Positions 25,419 to 34,770 of a stretch of 52,986 bases of DNA are shown here, piece by piece. This stretch comes from a virus: the IMG/VR virus record IMGVR_UViG_3300025112_000017, positions 1-52,986 of that record; one strand, written 5' to 3'. The notes beneath the pieces are model-generated. The model made no database searches. It saw nothing but the letters and a program-made list of their open reading frames with translations, and was not told the origin of the DNA. The position numbers were made by a program, and so were the translations under genes. How positions within the stretch are numbered: the stretch's first letter is position 1; every line of letters starts with the position of its first letter.

Positions 25419-27383
25419 TTACCAAGTAGGTGTGTCTCTTGTGTATGGATTCTGGATCATCTTTCCATCGCCCTCGCGTTCGGCCCCCGCCTCTAGACTT
25501 TCCAGTAGAGACTTCCTCTTTTTAGCGCGCTTATCTATATCTCTAAGCTTAGGATTTTTGTTCCATTTAGCCCCTGTATACTCCCCAAACACCTCAGGCT
25601 CAGTCGAAGCAGCGCCCGCCTGGGAGGATATCCCGAACTGCTTGCGCAATAAATCAACCGCTTCCTTTTTATCCTCATCACCCCCCGCTTGTTCTAGGAA
25701 GTCTGATACGCCCTGCGGAACAAACTTAGCGGGACCTAGCCTGCCTTCTGGTTCTTCAAGCTCGTCCCCCTTGTCTTCCAGTCCGCCAGCAGCCTCGATC
25801 AGCGCATCTGGGCTGTATGCGCGAGCCTGAAGGGATTTCTTTCCCGTCTCAGGGTCTACCCCTACCGTTGTATATTCTCGTCGTGGGCCAATAGGGTCGG
25901 CATCGTCGCGCAATTGCTGTGTCCGCTCCTGCTCAGCAGCCAACCTCTTCTGTGCGTCCTCTTCTGATTCCACAACATCAACACCCGTCTCTTCGGTGAA
26001 GCCAACCTGAGCGGTAATAGCGGGCCATACCCTTTCTGCGTACTTGTCCCCATCCAGAAACTTCTGTTCAAGAACATCGCGGCCGTGCTTAGTAACCCCA
26101 AGCTCACCACGGCGAACACCAGGAGCCTTCACACTGAAGTCCCGAAACGCAGCGGTTAGCTTCTCCTCAGTAACAACTTTAGACCCACCCTCAGTGATGT
26201 CATCCCAAGCGCCTAATGCTGCGCGAAACTGACTGGGGTCTTTCACTACCCACCGTAGAGCGCTGTCAATATCTGTGAAGCTGGTGCCAAACAAGTTGTG
26301 TACTACGTCAGAAGCCCCAGGATGCACAGTTAACAACTCCCCTACAGCCTTTTGGTACGGGTCTTGGTGATCCTTAATCTTAGCAATCTCGTCATTTAGA
26401 AACGCACGAGTGGATTCAATACCGCTTGTGTCCATTCCAGCAGTGATTACCTCTTGCTGTTTTCCTGTTGGGTCCTCAAGGATATCCGAAACCCGCTCAA
26501 GGTTTTCAATCGCGCGGTTCATGAGCGGGTCGTTCACTGAAAACCCCTGGCGCTTAATCTCGGTCTGGATGTCCTTCACTGCATTAAGAGCCTGCTGTCT
26601 ACGTCCTTCGACCTCCTGCCCCACCTCAGATGTTGAGTCGAAAACCTCTCCATCTATTGGCCCCATAAGCTGAACAGTCAGGATGTGCGCTACTTCTGGG
26701 TTGTCGAAAGTCCCTTTTTTATACCCAGGAAGTGTAGACATGGCGGTTTCCCAAGAGGCTAAAGAACTTTTTATCTGATGGGCAGTTTGCCCACGAGCCT
26801 CACGAGCAAACGTATCTTTCAGCCTGGCGTTGTCTCCCTGCTCCCTGTATTTAACTTTGTATGTATCAGCGCTGGGGGTTTTGTCCGTCTTTTCAAGGGC
26901 TTTAAGAATTAAATTGGCGGCCGCCTCTGGGGTATTAACAGGGTGCAGTTTGGTACCAGCCAACTGGTCTCTTACCATGCCTTTCTCTGCATCGGAGATG
27001 TTAACCTGTCGACCATAAGCCCCTGCGACTGCTGACGCAGCCGCAACCTGGGCATCGTCTGCTGCTGGAGCGATATCATTTAGCTTAGCTATTTCTCGGC
27101 CCAAGTCACTAAGGGACTTCACTTTGGCTGAGTCTACCTCTGCCTTTGCGGCCAGTAGTTCTGCTCTAGCGGAGATAATAGAACCCATTGCTCCAGCAAT
27201 GGACTTCTGGACCTCACCCCACATTCCAAACGCAGAGTCCTTCATGCGTTGTTCTGCCTCGTCGATCTGTACAAGCAGACCGTACAACTCCATTAGCTCT
27301 GCCCGGCTACCCCCTTTTGTTGGTGTCCGGTAGCCCTCGAAAAACTCTGAAACAACCCCTGCTGGCCCCACATTCCTTGCCAT
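25419..27383 (-). CDS. Internal virion (ejection) protein candidate, 654 residues
   Basis: Long helical protein with few aromatic residues, high Ala, Glu and Lys, and no signal or membrane segment, as in internal virion proteins of short-tailed phages. It stands between the 193-residue Ala/Gln-rich protein and the giant protein, the usual place for ejection proteins. ATG 27383 overlaps the previous stop (TGATG) and has AAGGAAG upstream. No enzymatic motif was seen. The C-terminal 60 residues are strongly basic (RDIDKRAKKRKS). Confidence 0.7.
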   Translation of the reverse strand: MARNVGPAGVVSEFFEGYRTPTKGGSRAELMELYGLLVQIDEAEQRMKDSAFGMWGEVQKSIAGAMGSIISARAELLAAKAEVDSAKVKSLSDLGREIAKLNDIAPAADDAQVAAASAVAGAYGRQVNISDAEKGMVRDQLAGTKLHPVNTPEAAANLILKALEKTDKTPSADTYKVKYREQGDNARLKDTFAREARGQTAHQIKSSLASWETAMSTLPGYKKGTFDNPEVAHILTVQLMGPIDGEVFDSTSEVGQEVEGRRQQALNAVKDIQTEIKRQGFSVNDPLMNRAIENLERVSDILEDPTGKQQEVITAGMDTSGIESTRAFLNDEIAKIKDHQDPYQKAVGELLTVHPGASDVVHNLFGTSFTDIDSALRWVVKDPSQFRAALGAWDDITEGGSKVVTEEKLTAAFRDFSVKAPGVRRGELGVTKHGRDVLEQKFLDGDKYAERVWPAITAQVGFTEETGVDVVESEEDAQKRLAAEQERTQQLRDDADPIGPRREYTTVGVDPETGKKSLQARAYSPDALIEAAGGLEDKGDELEEPEGRLGPAKFVPQGVSDFLEQAGGDEDKKEAVDLLRKQFGISSQAGAASTEPEVFGEYTGAKWNKNPKLRDIDKRAKKRKSLLESLEAGAEREGDGKMIQNPYTRDTPTW

Positions 27384-27964
27384 CACGCACTTCCTTTTGA
27401 ACTAAAGGTTTTAAATACATCGCTTGCGGCTTTACCAAGTGTCTGGGCTTCCCGCTGCCCCTTCAAGGCGGTCTTACCCTCCTCCTCTTTAGCTTTAGCC
27501 AACATCTGGGCGGCAGTGAGTCGGCGGGTTTGTTCTAAGCCAGCCGTTTGTGCCTCAAGGTTGCCAAGAGCAGCCCTGTTCATTGCCGCTTTCTTAAGGG
27601 CTGCATCACGGTTACCTGACTGTAGCTGTCTCGAATGGTCTAGTGTGGCCCTGTTGGTAGCCAGGTTAGCCAATGCTTGTACCCCGCTCTCCCCTGTTGA
27701 CCCTGCTGCCCCGCGAGCAACCTGCGCAATCATTGGGGCCAACGCTTGACCCAATTGTTGTTGGCTTTGTAAGTTCCTGTGGGACTGTGCCGTGGCGCTC
27801 TCGCTGTCACGACCACCAGCGGTTGCCTTGTATCCAGCGGTAAGCCGGTCACGCATACCCTTCTCTACCTGCCCCTTACGCCCTGCCAAAATAGAGGGGA
27901 GCAACTGGTCGATAAGTATTGGTGCTACCGCTTTTATCGCTGTTCCTATAAGTGCTGCCGACAT
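27383..27964 (-). CDS. Ejection-type internal protein candidate, 193 residues
   Basis: An N-terminal hydrophobic stretch (about 3-27, ALIGTAIKAVAPILIDQLLP) is followed by a long Ala/Gln/Arg-rich helix. This is the pattern of small internal head proteins that form a channel in the membrane during DNA delivery (T7 gp14 and similar). The start ATG 27964 has GGGGAG close upstream. It precedes the large internal proteins. The role is by analogy and position. Confidence 0.65.
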   Translation of the reverse strand: MSAALIGTAIKAVAPILIDQLLPSILAGRKGQVEKGMRDRLTAGYKATAGGRDSESATAQSHRNLQSQQQLGQALAPMIAQVARGAAGSTGESGVQALANLATNRATLDHSRQLQSGNRDAALKKAAMNRAALGNLEAQTAGLEQTRRLTAAQMLAKAKEEEGKTALKGQREAQTLGKAASDVFKTFSSKGSA

Positions 27965-27965
27965 A

Positions 27966-28775
27966 TCAACTCCCCGTAATCAAATCTGTTCCAGCCCTAA
28001 AAGCCAGAACGTAAATACCACTAGACCGTGTAATGCAGCGCATCTTCTCAGCATCAGGTGCTAAGCAATCAGGCCACATTTTTACTTCTATCTTATGATA
28101 ACCCTTACCAGAAACAGAGAGTAGTCCGCTCTTGTTTACAAAGCGCCACCTGTCCGCCTGCCCTATCCCTGGGTAAGACCTTCCGGCGACCTCATCCCCC
28201 GGACCAGCAACCCGAGCAGTGTTGTCATAATCCTCAGCGGAGGACGCAGAGTCGTACCCGCCAACCTCTTTTAGGTGGGGAATAGATGTGGCAGGAAGAA
28301 CCGCTACCTGAGATTGATCCACAACCCCGTCAACATACAACCGGACGAACCACTCCTCGTTGTACCACGTGCTCGCTTCTGGCCACCATTGGGCCGCAGT
28401 GTGCGTAAACCAAGCCTGGTACCCATAAAGAACAACGGCCTTATCCCAAGGAATAAAAAACCTTTTAGACAGAACTCCGTGGCCAATCCATTGTTCATCT
28501 TGAGCCGAGTTGTTCCCTGTCTGTTGGGCTGAATGCATCTCCCACATGTCTGACCCATCGTACTCGCCGCGAACAAAAGCGCCTGGTTGTATGGATGCGG
28601 CAGTAATGTTCTTTGAGCCGCTGTAGTTGGCTTCGTCCATTAGCCCATTCAGGGCCTCAAGCGTATTGTTAGCGTCTGCGCCGATGGAGGGCTTGTACAA
28701 ACTATTTTCATACAACTCGTCAGGGCTTACTGTTGCGCCCAATGTTCCCTCGGAAAACGCTGTTATATCAGCCAT
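27966..28775 (-). CDS. Fibre- or spike-like virion protein (third of three), 269 residues
   Basis: Trp- and Tyr-rich beta protein. The end has a strand pattern HKIEVKMWPD, then IYVLAFRAG, that resembles the ends of the two genes upstream (29605 and 28777): a 'GxH' strand, a variable loop, then a final short strand. The three may be paralogues with a jelly-roll-like fold, used as tail fibre or neck fibre proteins. They stand between the tail-nozzle-like protein and the ejection proteins. No enzyme motif was seen. Confidence 0.65.
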   Translation of the reverse strand: MADITAFSEGTLGATVSPDELYENSLYKPSIGADANNTLEALNGLMDEANYSGSKNITAASIQPGAFVRGEYDGSDMWEMHSAQQTGNNSAQDEQWIGHGVLSKRFFIPWDKAVVLYGYQAWFTHTAAQWWPEASTWYNEEWFVRLYVDGVVDQSQVAVLPATSIPHLKEVGGYDSASSAEDYDNTARVAGPGDEVAGRSYPGIGQADRWRFVNKSGLLSVSGKGYHKIEVKMWPDCLAPDAEKMRCITRSSGIYVLAFRAGTDLITGS

Positions 28776-28776
28776 G

Positions 28777-29604
28777 TCAACTCCTTAGAGCGAAGAAGCC
28801 CAACGAACCGGAAGTGAGCTTCCACTTAGGCGGGTTGCCAGAAAGATTCATTGGTGGTGTCACCGCCGACTTGTGTGTGAGGTCGCCCTCGAATGTAGCA
28901 AACCTTGGATGAATAGAAGTAAGCGTCCAGTTACCCGCCTCTGCGCTCTTATCAATTACTTTCCAGATGCTGATTGACTGCTCAATAATCTGTGGCTCTT
29001 GGTCGAACCCTGTGGTGAATTGGACAGCCTTGTTCTGGTAAGCCGGGTCTCCGGCACCTGGGCCATTGTAAGTGTTGGTATCTAAAGAACGGACACAGCC
29101 TGTGTCTGCGAGTTCAAAGTGCTCACCGCCAGAGTCTTCATAACCTAAGCCCGCGAACAACATCCAAGAGTTAGAGTATTCCGTGTGGGGGGTCTCCGTG
29201 CTAACGCTTGTATCAAATGCGCCCCCATGCCACACAACCCTGGACACCCTCAGGTTCATGAAGGCAATCACCTTGCACGGTGGCAAGGTGTAGCCTGCGC
29301 CAAGGTTATTCAGAACCCAGTTAGTGTTCAGGCCAGTGGCCTTATGGTAACAATACCAGTCTGTAACGATACTACCGGGGGTCTCCTGTTGAAACCTGCC
29401 CTGAGTATAGTCCAGTTCAATAGCCAGTAATGACTGCTTATAATCGAATGCCGTGATAACTCCGGGGAGTTGTTCATGGTTTAGACTGTTACGTCCTAAG
29501 TTTTCCTTTGGTATATCGTTTACAAGCGTGCGCACATCAGAATGCATAGCAGTGATGTCTGACTTGTTCAGAACTGAGTCGTTAGTTGGTTTTGTTACAG
29601 CCAT
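28777..29604 (-). CDS. Fibre- or spike-like virion protein (second of three), 275 residues
   Basis: The N-terminus is helical (SVLNKSDITAMHSDVRTLVN), then reads NLGRNSLNHEQLPG, a linker type common at the base of phage fibres. The remainder is beta-rich, ending in SGSLGFFALR like its neighbours. It starts right behind the previous stop codon; the ribosome site is weak, so coupling is likely. Receptor contact is possible but unproven. Confidence 0.65.
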   Translation of the reverse strand: MAVTKPTNDSVLNKSDITAMHSDVRTLVNDIPKENLGRNSLNHEQLPGVITAFDYKQSLLAIELDYTQGRFQQETPGSIVTDWYCYHKATGLNTNWVLNNLGAGYTLPPCKVIAFMNLRVSRVVWHGGAFDTSVSTETPHTEYSNSWMLFAGLGYEDSGGEHFELADTGCVRSLDTNTYNGPGAGDPAYQNKAVQFTTGFDQEPQIIEQSISIWKVIDKSAEAGNWTLTSIHPRFATFEGDLTHKSAVTPPMNLSGNPPKWKLTSGSLGFFALRS

Positions 29605-30453
29605 TTATCCGCCAAAGGTTGTTCCCTTAGGGAACCTAATCACAATCATTCGTCTATATGCAAGGGTAACACCTTGGTCTGGTGGGTCTACGGGAGATCC
29701 CCCTGTTAGCTCCTTCAAATCATTGAATGCGTGGTCCCCTCCAGCGGGTTTGGTGTGTGGCCCTACAGAGGCTACAGCCGAAACCCTGTGTACACCAGCA
29801 GGAACAGGCACCAATGCGCACACCGTTGTCCTGTGGTCGGCACCCTCGTACCCTGTTCCTCGCTGGTTCCCGTACACCGGCAACGAGAAAGGTCCTGTCC
29901 CTGGGATGTGAGAACCGTCTACGGAAATGCGAACCTTAGACCGAATCCTAAGGTAAGTTTTTGCATCGGAATGAGCCGACACCGGGGTGGTATTCCAGCC
30001 TGCTGGGTAAGGGTACTCACCATCTGCAAGCCGCGCATAATCACGAATGAACTGATACGAGAAGGCAACCAACACCAACTCTGGGTACTTGCTTGTCCAT
30101 GTTTGGACAGTAGCGGTGTCCTCACTCCAACCCCTGTTGTAGGGTATCTGAAACAGATTAACGTCAGGAACGCGAGCAGGGACTCCAACATGGGTTTTCA
30201 GGACGGGGTCTCTTGGCTGGTCAGCGCCCGCTGGGTGGCTTGCCCCTCTTACCCCTATAAGAGGCTCCACCTTTGAGGTCATAACCGTTGCAGCCGCATT
30301 CACGCCCAGTTTAGACATGTCGGGGAACGCACCAGCCTTCCATTGGTATTGGCTTGTCTCAGACGCAACGCGCGCTGCCTCTTGGTATTCCTTGGCTAAA
30401 CGCTCAGGGTCAATGACTTCATTATCGAAAACCCCGTGGGGAAAGAACAGCAT
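29605..30453 (-). CDS. Fibre- or spike-like virion protein (first of three), 282 residues
   Basis: The N-terminus (about 15-45) is helical and the rest beta-rich. The end reads GVHRVSAVASV, then RRMIVIRFPKG, matching the 'strand, loop, final strand' pattern of the two following genes. AGGAG precedes ATG 30453 by five bases. Many Gly/Pro turns and few charged helices fit an external virion protein. Confidence 0.65.
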   Translation of the reverse strand: MLFFPHGVFDNEVIDPERLAKEYQEAARVASETSQYQWKAGAFPDMSKLGVNAAATVMTSKVEPLIGVRGASHPAGADQPRDPVLKTHVGVPARVPDVNLFQIPYNRGWSEDTATVQTWTSKYPELVLVAFSYQFIRDYARLADGEYPYPAGWNTTPVSAHSDAKTYLRIRSKVRISVDGSHIPGTGPFSLPVYGNQRGTGYEGADHRTTVCALVPVPAGVHRVSAVASVGPHTKPAGGDHAFNDLKELTGGSPVDPPDQGVTLAYRRMIVIRFPKGTTFGG

Positions 30454-30461
30454 TACTTCTC

Positions 30462-32636
30462 CTAAGAAGAACTTCCTTCAGGAACTCTACCAGATGGAGA
30501 GGCTATAGTCAGACCAAATACGTCCATACCATAGAGGCAGAAAGGGGATGAGACCTGTATCTCCACACGAGATACTCCTGTTGAATGTGTATCTAACCCG
30601 ATTCGTTGCTGATAGAACTTGTCAGACCTCCATGTACCAACGCCCCACAGGGCGCTGCCGTAGTAAGCAATAGGGCTTTCTTCCGCGTGCGCCGCTGTTA
30701 TTGAGTCGGCAGCAGCAACGTCGGACAAGTCCCACTCTTTATAAACATGTGCTGTTGCGGCTGTGCTACCGCGCTCTTCACCTGTAACAATCAGGTCGGT
30801 CAAGTGGTAGGTGCTAGAGAACCCGGACGGACCCTCGCCCAAAGAGAACCAACCAGAAGAGTACTTAGCTGTTGGGTGTGTAAAAGAAAAGGAAGAGTAG
30901 CCCCTGTCTTTTACCCAAACAGTAGAAAGACTATCGTAAGTGCCAGCAATGAGAACGATGTCATGTCTCGGGATTGCTGCAACGCTTTCAATAATGAAAT
31001 CCTCACGCAGCCTCCACCCGCTGTACCGATAATCGTAAACAAACTGGATGTTGTTCCCCTTGCTGTCGTCTAGCGGAAGAGCAAAGTACAACTCACCTGT
31101 TTTCTTTTGAATCCAAGACACCCCCCGCTTTGCTGCAAAAGGGTTTATGCGAGCCAGTCGCTTACGGATAGGTCCGCCTATGTCATTGACCTGCCCCTCG
31201 GATGGGTCGAGTTTCCAGAAGGTGTTCGCCCCATAGAAGACCACTGTTCCATCTGGGGCCGACTGGACAAGGTTAGGACCGGCAAGCCCTGGGCCTTTGC
31301 GGATAGTTGCTGATTGGAAGTTGGGGTATTGGCCGCCAACAGCGTGGACTGCGTGCTCCTTGAAAACCAACATAGAAGACGCTGTATCACCGGACCCAAA
31401 CCTCGCAGCAATCGCCCCGGTAATGGGGCCGGTTTCAGGAGAGACATCCATCCAATGCCCCATCATAAAGCTTTCCGGTGTTGGCCCGAAGATATTTGTT
31501 TGCTCACTCCACCAAACACGAGAGGCCTCCTCGTCGGTCCTCATAAGAAACAGAGAGCCGGAGAAGTACTTCATAAAGTAAAAGTCTCGCGGGAGAACCT
31601 CACGGTCTTCCCACGGTGCCCCGAGTGCTCCGTCAGGAATGTCGTCAATAAACTCTTCAGATACGTTGTTCGGGATTCGTTTGAGTAAGCGTGGCCTGCC
31701 GTCATCGTTTGGGCCAAGCCGCATAAGGTTAGGGGTCCGGAGGATGATTCGGGCAACAGTCCCCTCTGGTCCCGTGCCGATACCACCAACCCAAAAGGAC
31801 CGGGTAAGCCTGTATAGGTTCATCGTCGCAGTTGACGCAAGCTCTCTATGCATCGTTACAGGGCTCGACACAGGAGACATTGCTGAGTAAGCACCTGCCT
31901 CGTTCTCCCACACGACGTAGTATTCCCACAAACCCTGGTCTAAACCACCAAGAACCGCGCCAGTGTTGTCTGTCCAGTCGTTCTCAAGAGAGCCGATACG
32001 GCCCGGAAAAGAGAACCCGCCGCAGTTCTCACCAGCCAACATGGCTAATCTCTCTGCGCTAGTGGTGGCCCCGTTCGCGCTGGATGATGGGCCTTGAGCG
32101 ATAGCGGGCGGGGGCTTGTTGGTGTACCCAAACTTGCGAAGCTTCTCCCCGTTCCACACCCAGCAAGCACCGCCATCACAAAAGTTTATGTAGACGTACT
32201 TCCCAACGGATTCCATTTGAGCCGGAAAGCGAGGGGTTCCTGTTGGAATTACTTCGTTTGCATTGTTATCGAAATCGTAGAAGTAGACGGGAATAAGTGC
32301 AGAATCATTATCTGTACGGTGCCACGGCGCGAATCTACGGATACCTGAATCAGTAATAAAGAGAAGCTCAGGGCGGCCAGACATGCCAAAGTCAAAGAAG
32401 CCAAGCCCGTAAACTTTAGATAACTCAGGTGGATACACCGGAACTGCCGGATGAATTGGCGTTTTGCCCCAGTTCTTTGGATGTAAAGGCATGGCCTTGA
32501 AAGAGCTATCAAGCAGACCCCGATCATCAATACCGAAGTTCACAATCTCATAAGCAAGCGTGCCATCAGACTGAGGCATGTCCGCCATGACGCGAGCATA
32601 CCCAACGGGTAAAACCGATTTGTTGCGCCAGCCCAT
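30462..32636 (-). CDS. Tail nozzle-like / stabilisation protein, 724 residues
   Basis: Large beta-rich protein with blade-like repeats typical of propeller folds (for example LLFITDSGIRRFAP, TVVFYGANTFWKLDP, ELYFALPLDDSKG, NIQFVYDYRYSGW). Tail-nozzle and stabilisation proteins of short-tailed phages have this type of sequence and this map position, just after the neck protein gene. It starts one base after the upstream stop (TAG ATG). It would form the distal tube of the short tail. Confidence 0.7.
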   Translation of the reverse strand: MGWRNKSVLPVGYARVMADMPQSDGTLAYEIVNFGIDDRGLLDSSFKAMPLHPKNWGKTPIHPAVPVYPPELSKVYGLGFFDFGMSGRPELLFITDSGIRRFAPWHRTDNDSALIPVYFYDFDNNANEVIPTGTPRFPAQMESVGKYVYINFCDGGACWVWNGEKLRKFGYTNKPPPAIAQGPSSSANGATTSAERLAMLAGENCGGFSFPGRIGSLENDWTDNTGAVLGGLDQGLWEYYVVWENEAGAYSAMSPVSSPVTMHRELASTATMNLYRLTRSFWVGGIGTGPEGTVARIILRTPNLMRLGPNDDGRPRLLKRIPNNVSEEFIDDIPDGALGAPWEDREVLPRDFYFMKYFSGSLFLMRTDEEASRVWWSEQTNIFGPTPESFMMGHWMDVSPETGPITGAIAARFGSGDTASSMLVFKEHAVHAVGGQYPNFQSATIRKGPGLAGPNLVQSAPDGTVVFYGANTFWKLDPSEGQVNDIGGPIRKRLARINPFAAKRGVSWIQKKTGELYFALPLDDSKGNNIQFVYDYRYSGWRLREDFIIESVAAIPRHDIVLIAGTYDSLSTVWVKDRGYSSFSFTHPTAKYSSGWFSLGEGPSGFSSTYHLTDLIVTGEERGSTAATAHVYKEWDLSDVAAADSITAAHAEESPIAYYGSALWGVGTWRSDKFYQQRIGLDTHSTGVSRVEIQVSSPFCLYGMDVFGLTIASPSGRVPEGSSS

Positions 32637-34229
32637 CTACCAGCCTTTTACTGTTCCCGGTACAGACCGAGACCGAGGGCCACCGGTAAGGCCGTCCCCG
32701 AACGATGACTTCACGTGGGAGTCAAGGGCAGCAATCGAGCGGAGCTTTCTCAACTCCTGCTGGTACAGGGTCTTATACATTGCCACCCGATCAGCGCTAC
32801 CATCCCTCTCCCCCGCTACGTAAGAGCACACAACGGAGATGAGCGCCTCCGACGCCTCGGGTGGAATCCTGGGGGTGTCTGTATCGTAGTTCAACTCGTG
32901 TGGCCTACGAATGAGGGACAACAAGACATCGTCAGCCTCTGTCGGAAGATAATCAAACCGAATGTGGTAGTGGCCAGCACTGTTGATCAGTTGGAATCTG
33001 CGGTCAACAGGATCGTCATCACCACGGTCGTACGTCACTGTCTCGTACCCAGGGATAATCCTCCAAAGATAATAGACTAAATCAGGCTCAACAGGTCCGT
33101 GGATGGTACCAAGGTTGTTAGCGTGATTGTTTGTGTAGTTCTCTGTGTGCCGTGCTCTAAAGATCCACTTCTCTACACCGTTGTGATGGTGGCTCTTTAG
33201 CGTGTTGTCGGGCGAATACCCATAGACATAGTCGATATCTGGAGTCGTAATCTTTACAGCAGCGCCGCCCCACACCACAGCCTGCACTGCCGAAGCCTTG
33301 CTGTGCGCTGAAATGTAGTATGGAAGGAGTTTACCCTCTTGTGTTCGGGCACCACGGTAGTCGCTTGACGGTGGCCTGCGACCCCAAACGTGGGCGGTAA
33401 TGTAACTGAATGAACCAGCGGGACCCCATTTACGGTTCTCAACTAATGTGTTTGGACCGGCGGGTAGCCAAGATCCATCATATCCCCACTGGTACTCATA
33501 CTGGTACTCATTAGTTGGGTCAGCAACAGGAGCGGCAACCGCTACCGCTGGGATGTAATGAGGGGGCTCCAGTTGAAAGAAGTCTCCACGAGCACTGACA
33601 AGGGGCGTACCCTTTTCTTTCCAGCCATTCTGAATCTTACGAGAAGCCATTGAGTCGGGGTAAGAACTAAACTGTACGTCAGAAGACCGCCCCTCTGGGT
33701 CGATGATTACATTCCGAACACGGATAGTATCCGCAGGGTAGGGGTACTCATAAGTGTAAACCTTATAGGTAAGACCCGTATCGGTAAGGTTGTGCCACGG
33801 GGTACTTAGGTAAATAAACCAAGTTACCTCACCACCCGGAACAGCCACCTCTTTAACCAAGTCCTGAATCTTGAATGTGCGGGGCTCACCCTCGGCATCT
33901 GTAATATCAATGTCGCGAGCGCGGTACCTGTAGTAGGTATTGGAGCCCACAAAGTCTTCGGGGAAATAAGTCGCCCCTGCTGTTCCTGGGTTGTGCGGGC
34001 CGTTGGTCATCACCATCCCGTCTGTACCCAAAACAGAGAGAGTGCCCAACTCAATGGGCACTTCTAAATCGAAACGAAACTCCTCTCGCAAGAGGACCTC
34101 TGGCATATCACCACGTAACTGGTTGAGTCCGTGATTGATCAATGTGTTGAGCCTGGCAGTACCGGCCGCCCCACGTTCGGGGAAGCCGGTCTTTGCCTGG
34201 ATAAGCTCACGAATCTTAGACAGATTCAT
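32637..34229 (-). CDS. Neck/tail adaptor-like protein, 530 residues
   Basis: The N-terminal helical segment (SKIRELIQAKTGF, then LINHGLNQLRGDMPEVL) and C-terminal helical segment (PPEASEALISVVCSYVAG) match head-to-tail adaptor proteins, with a large beta-rich insertion between them. AAGGAGG stands five bases before ATG 34229. It follows the capsid and decoration genes and precedes the nozzle-like gene, the usual order of a short-tailed phage. Confidence 0.65.
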   Translation of the reverse strand: MNLSKIRELIQAKTGFPERGAAGTARLNTLINHGLNQLRGDMPEVLLREEFRFDLEVPIELGTLSVLGTDGMVMTNGPHNPGTAGATYFPEDFVGSNTYYRYRARDIDITDAEGEPRTFKIQDLVKEVAVPGGEVTWFIYLSTPWHNLTDTGLTYKVYTYEYPYPADTIRVRNVIIDPEGRSSDVQFSSYPDSMASRKIQNGWKEKGTPLVSARGDFFQLEPPHYIPAVAVAAPVADPTNEYQYEYQWGYDGSWLPAGPNTLVENRKWGPAGSFSYITAHVWGRRPPSSDYRGARTQEGKLLPYYISAHSKASAVQAVVWGGAAVKITTPDIDYVYGYSPDNTLKSHHHNGVEKWIFRARHTENYTNNHANNLGTIHGPVEPDLVYYLWRIIPGYETVTYDRGDDDPVDRRFQLINSAGHYHIRFDYLPTEADDVLLSLIRRPHELNYDTDTPRIPPEASEALISVVCSYVAGERDGSADRVAMYKTLYQQELRKLRSIAALDSHVKSSFGDGLTGGPRSRSVPGTVKGW

Positions 34230-34242
34230 AGTGCCTCCTTAC

Positions 34243-34259
34243 GGAGACTAAACGTCTCC
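34243..34259 (-). other. Intercistronic hairpin after the decoration gene
   Basis: GGAGAC, TAAAC, GTCTCC: a six-bp perfect stem in the 37-bp gap between the decoration gene and the adaptor gene. No T-run follows, so it is likely an mRNA processing or stability element that lets capsid genes be expressed more strongly than those downstream. Confidence 0.45.
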
Positions 34260-34266
34260 TGTTGAC

Positions 34267-34752
34267 TTACAGAAGACCGCTAACCAGAACGTTGACAATC
34301 CCGCCACCACCACCAACACCGTTGAGCGCCCGACCAAACTGGCAATGCTCAATACCGGCAACAGCAGTATCTGCGATCATGCCATCGGTTGCTAAGGTAG
34401 AAACCAATGCGCCAGCAACAACAGTAGAGGCAGTTGATTGTACCGGAGCTACACCAGAGCAAAGAACCCAACCGTAGTCGTCGTCAGCAATCTCGGCAAC
34501 TGTAACCCCAGCAATAGTAGCGTTAGGCGCAGCAATGCCTGATTTCGCCACCTCGTATGTAGAGCCTATAGCTAACTGCGCAACCCGAGCGATTTCAATC
34601 AAACCACCGCTGGTGTTTCGCACAGGGCGGTACACTTGCATGCCAAGTGTGGGGTGTTTGTGGATTCGCAAAGCCCCTGGGGGGGCGATTGAAGAACTGT
34701 TGGTATCGGTGGGGCGGTCCAGATATGGAATCGCAGCAATATGTGCAGACAT
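34267..34752 (-). CDS. Capsid decoration (cement) protein candidate, 161 residues
   Basis: Small Ala/Gly/Val-rich beta protein directly after the major capsid gene, the usual place for head decoration proteins. The middle (IARVAQLAIGSTYEVAKSGI) and Ala/Thr-rich strands look like compact trimeric head stabilisers. AGGAGC precedes ATG 34752. The end is Gly-rich (GVGGGGGIVNVLVSGLL). Call by position and composition. Confidence 0.6.
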   Translation of the reverse strand: MSAHIAAIPYLDRPTDTNSSSIAPPGALRIHKHPTLGMQVYRPVRNTSGGLIEIARVAQLAIGSTYEVAKSGIAAPNATIAGVTVAEIADDDYGWVLCSGVAPVQSTASTVVAGALVSTLATDGMIADTAVAGIEHCQFGRALNGVGGGGGIVNVLVSGLL

Positions 34753-34770
34753 AATAAGTGCTCCTCGGGA

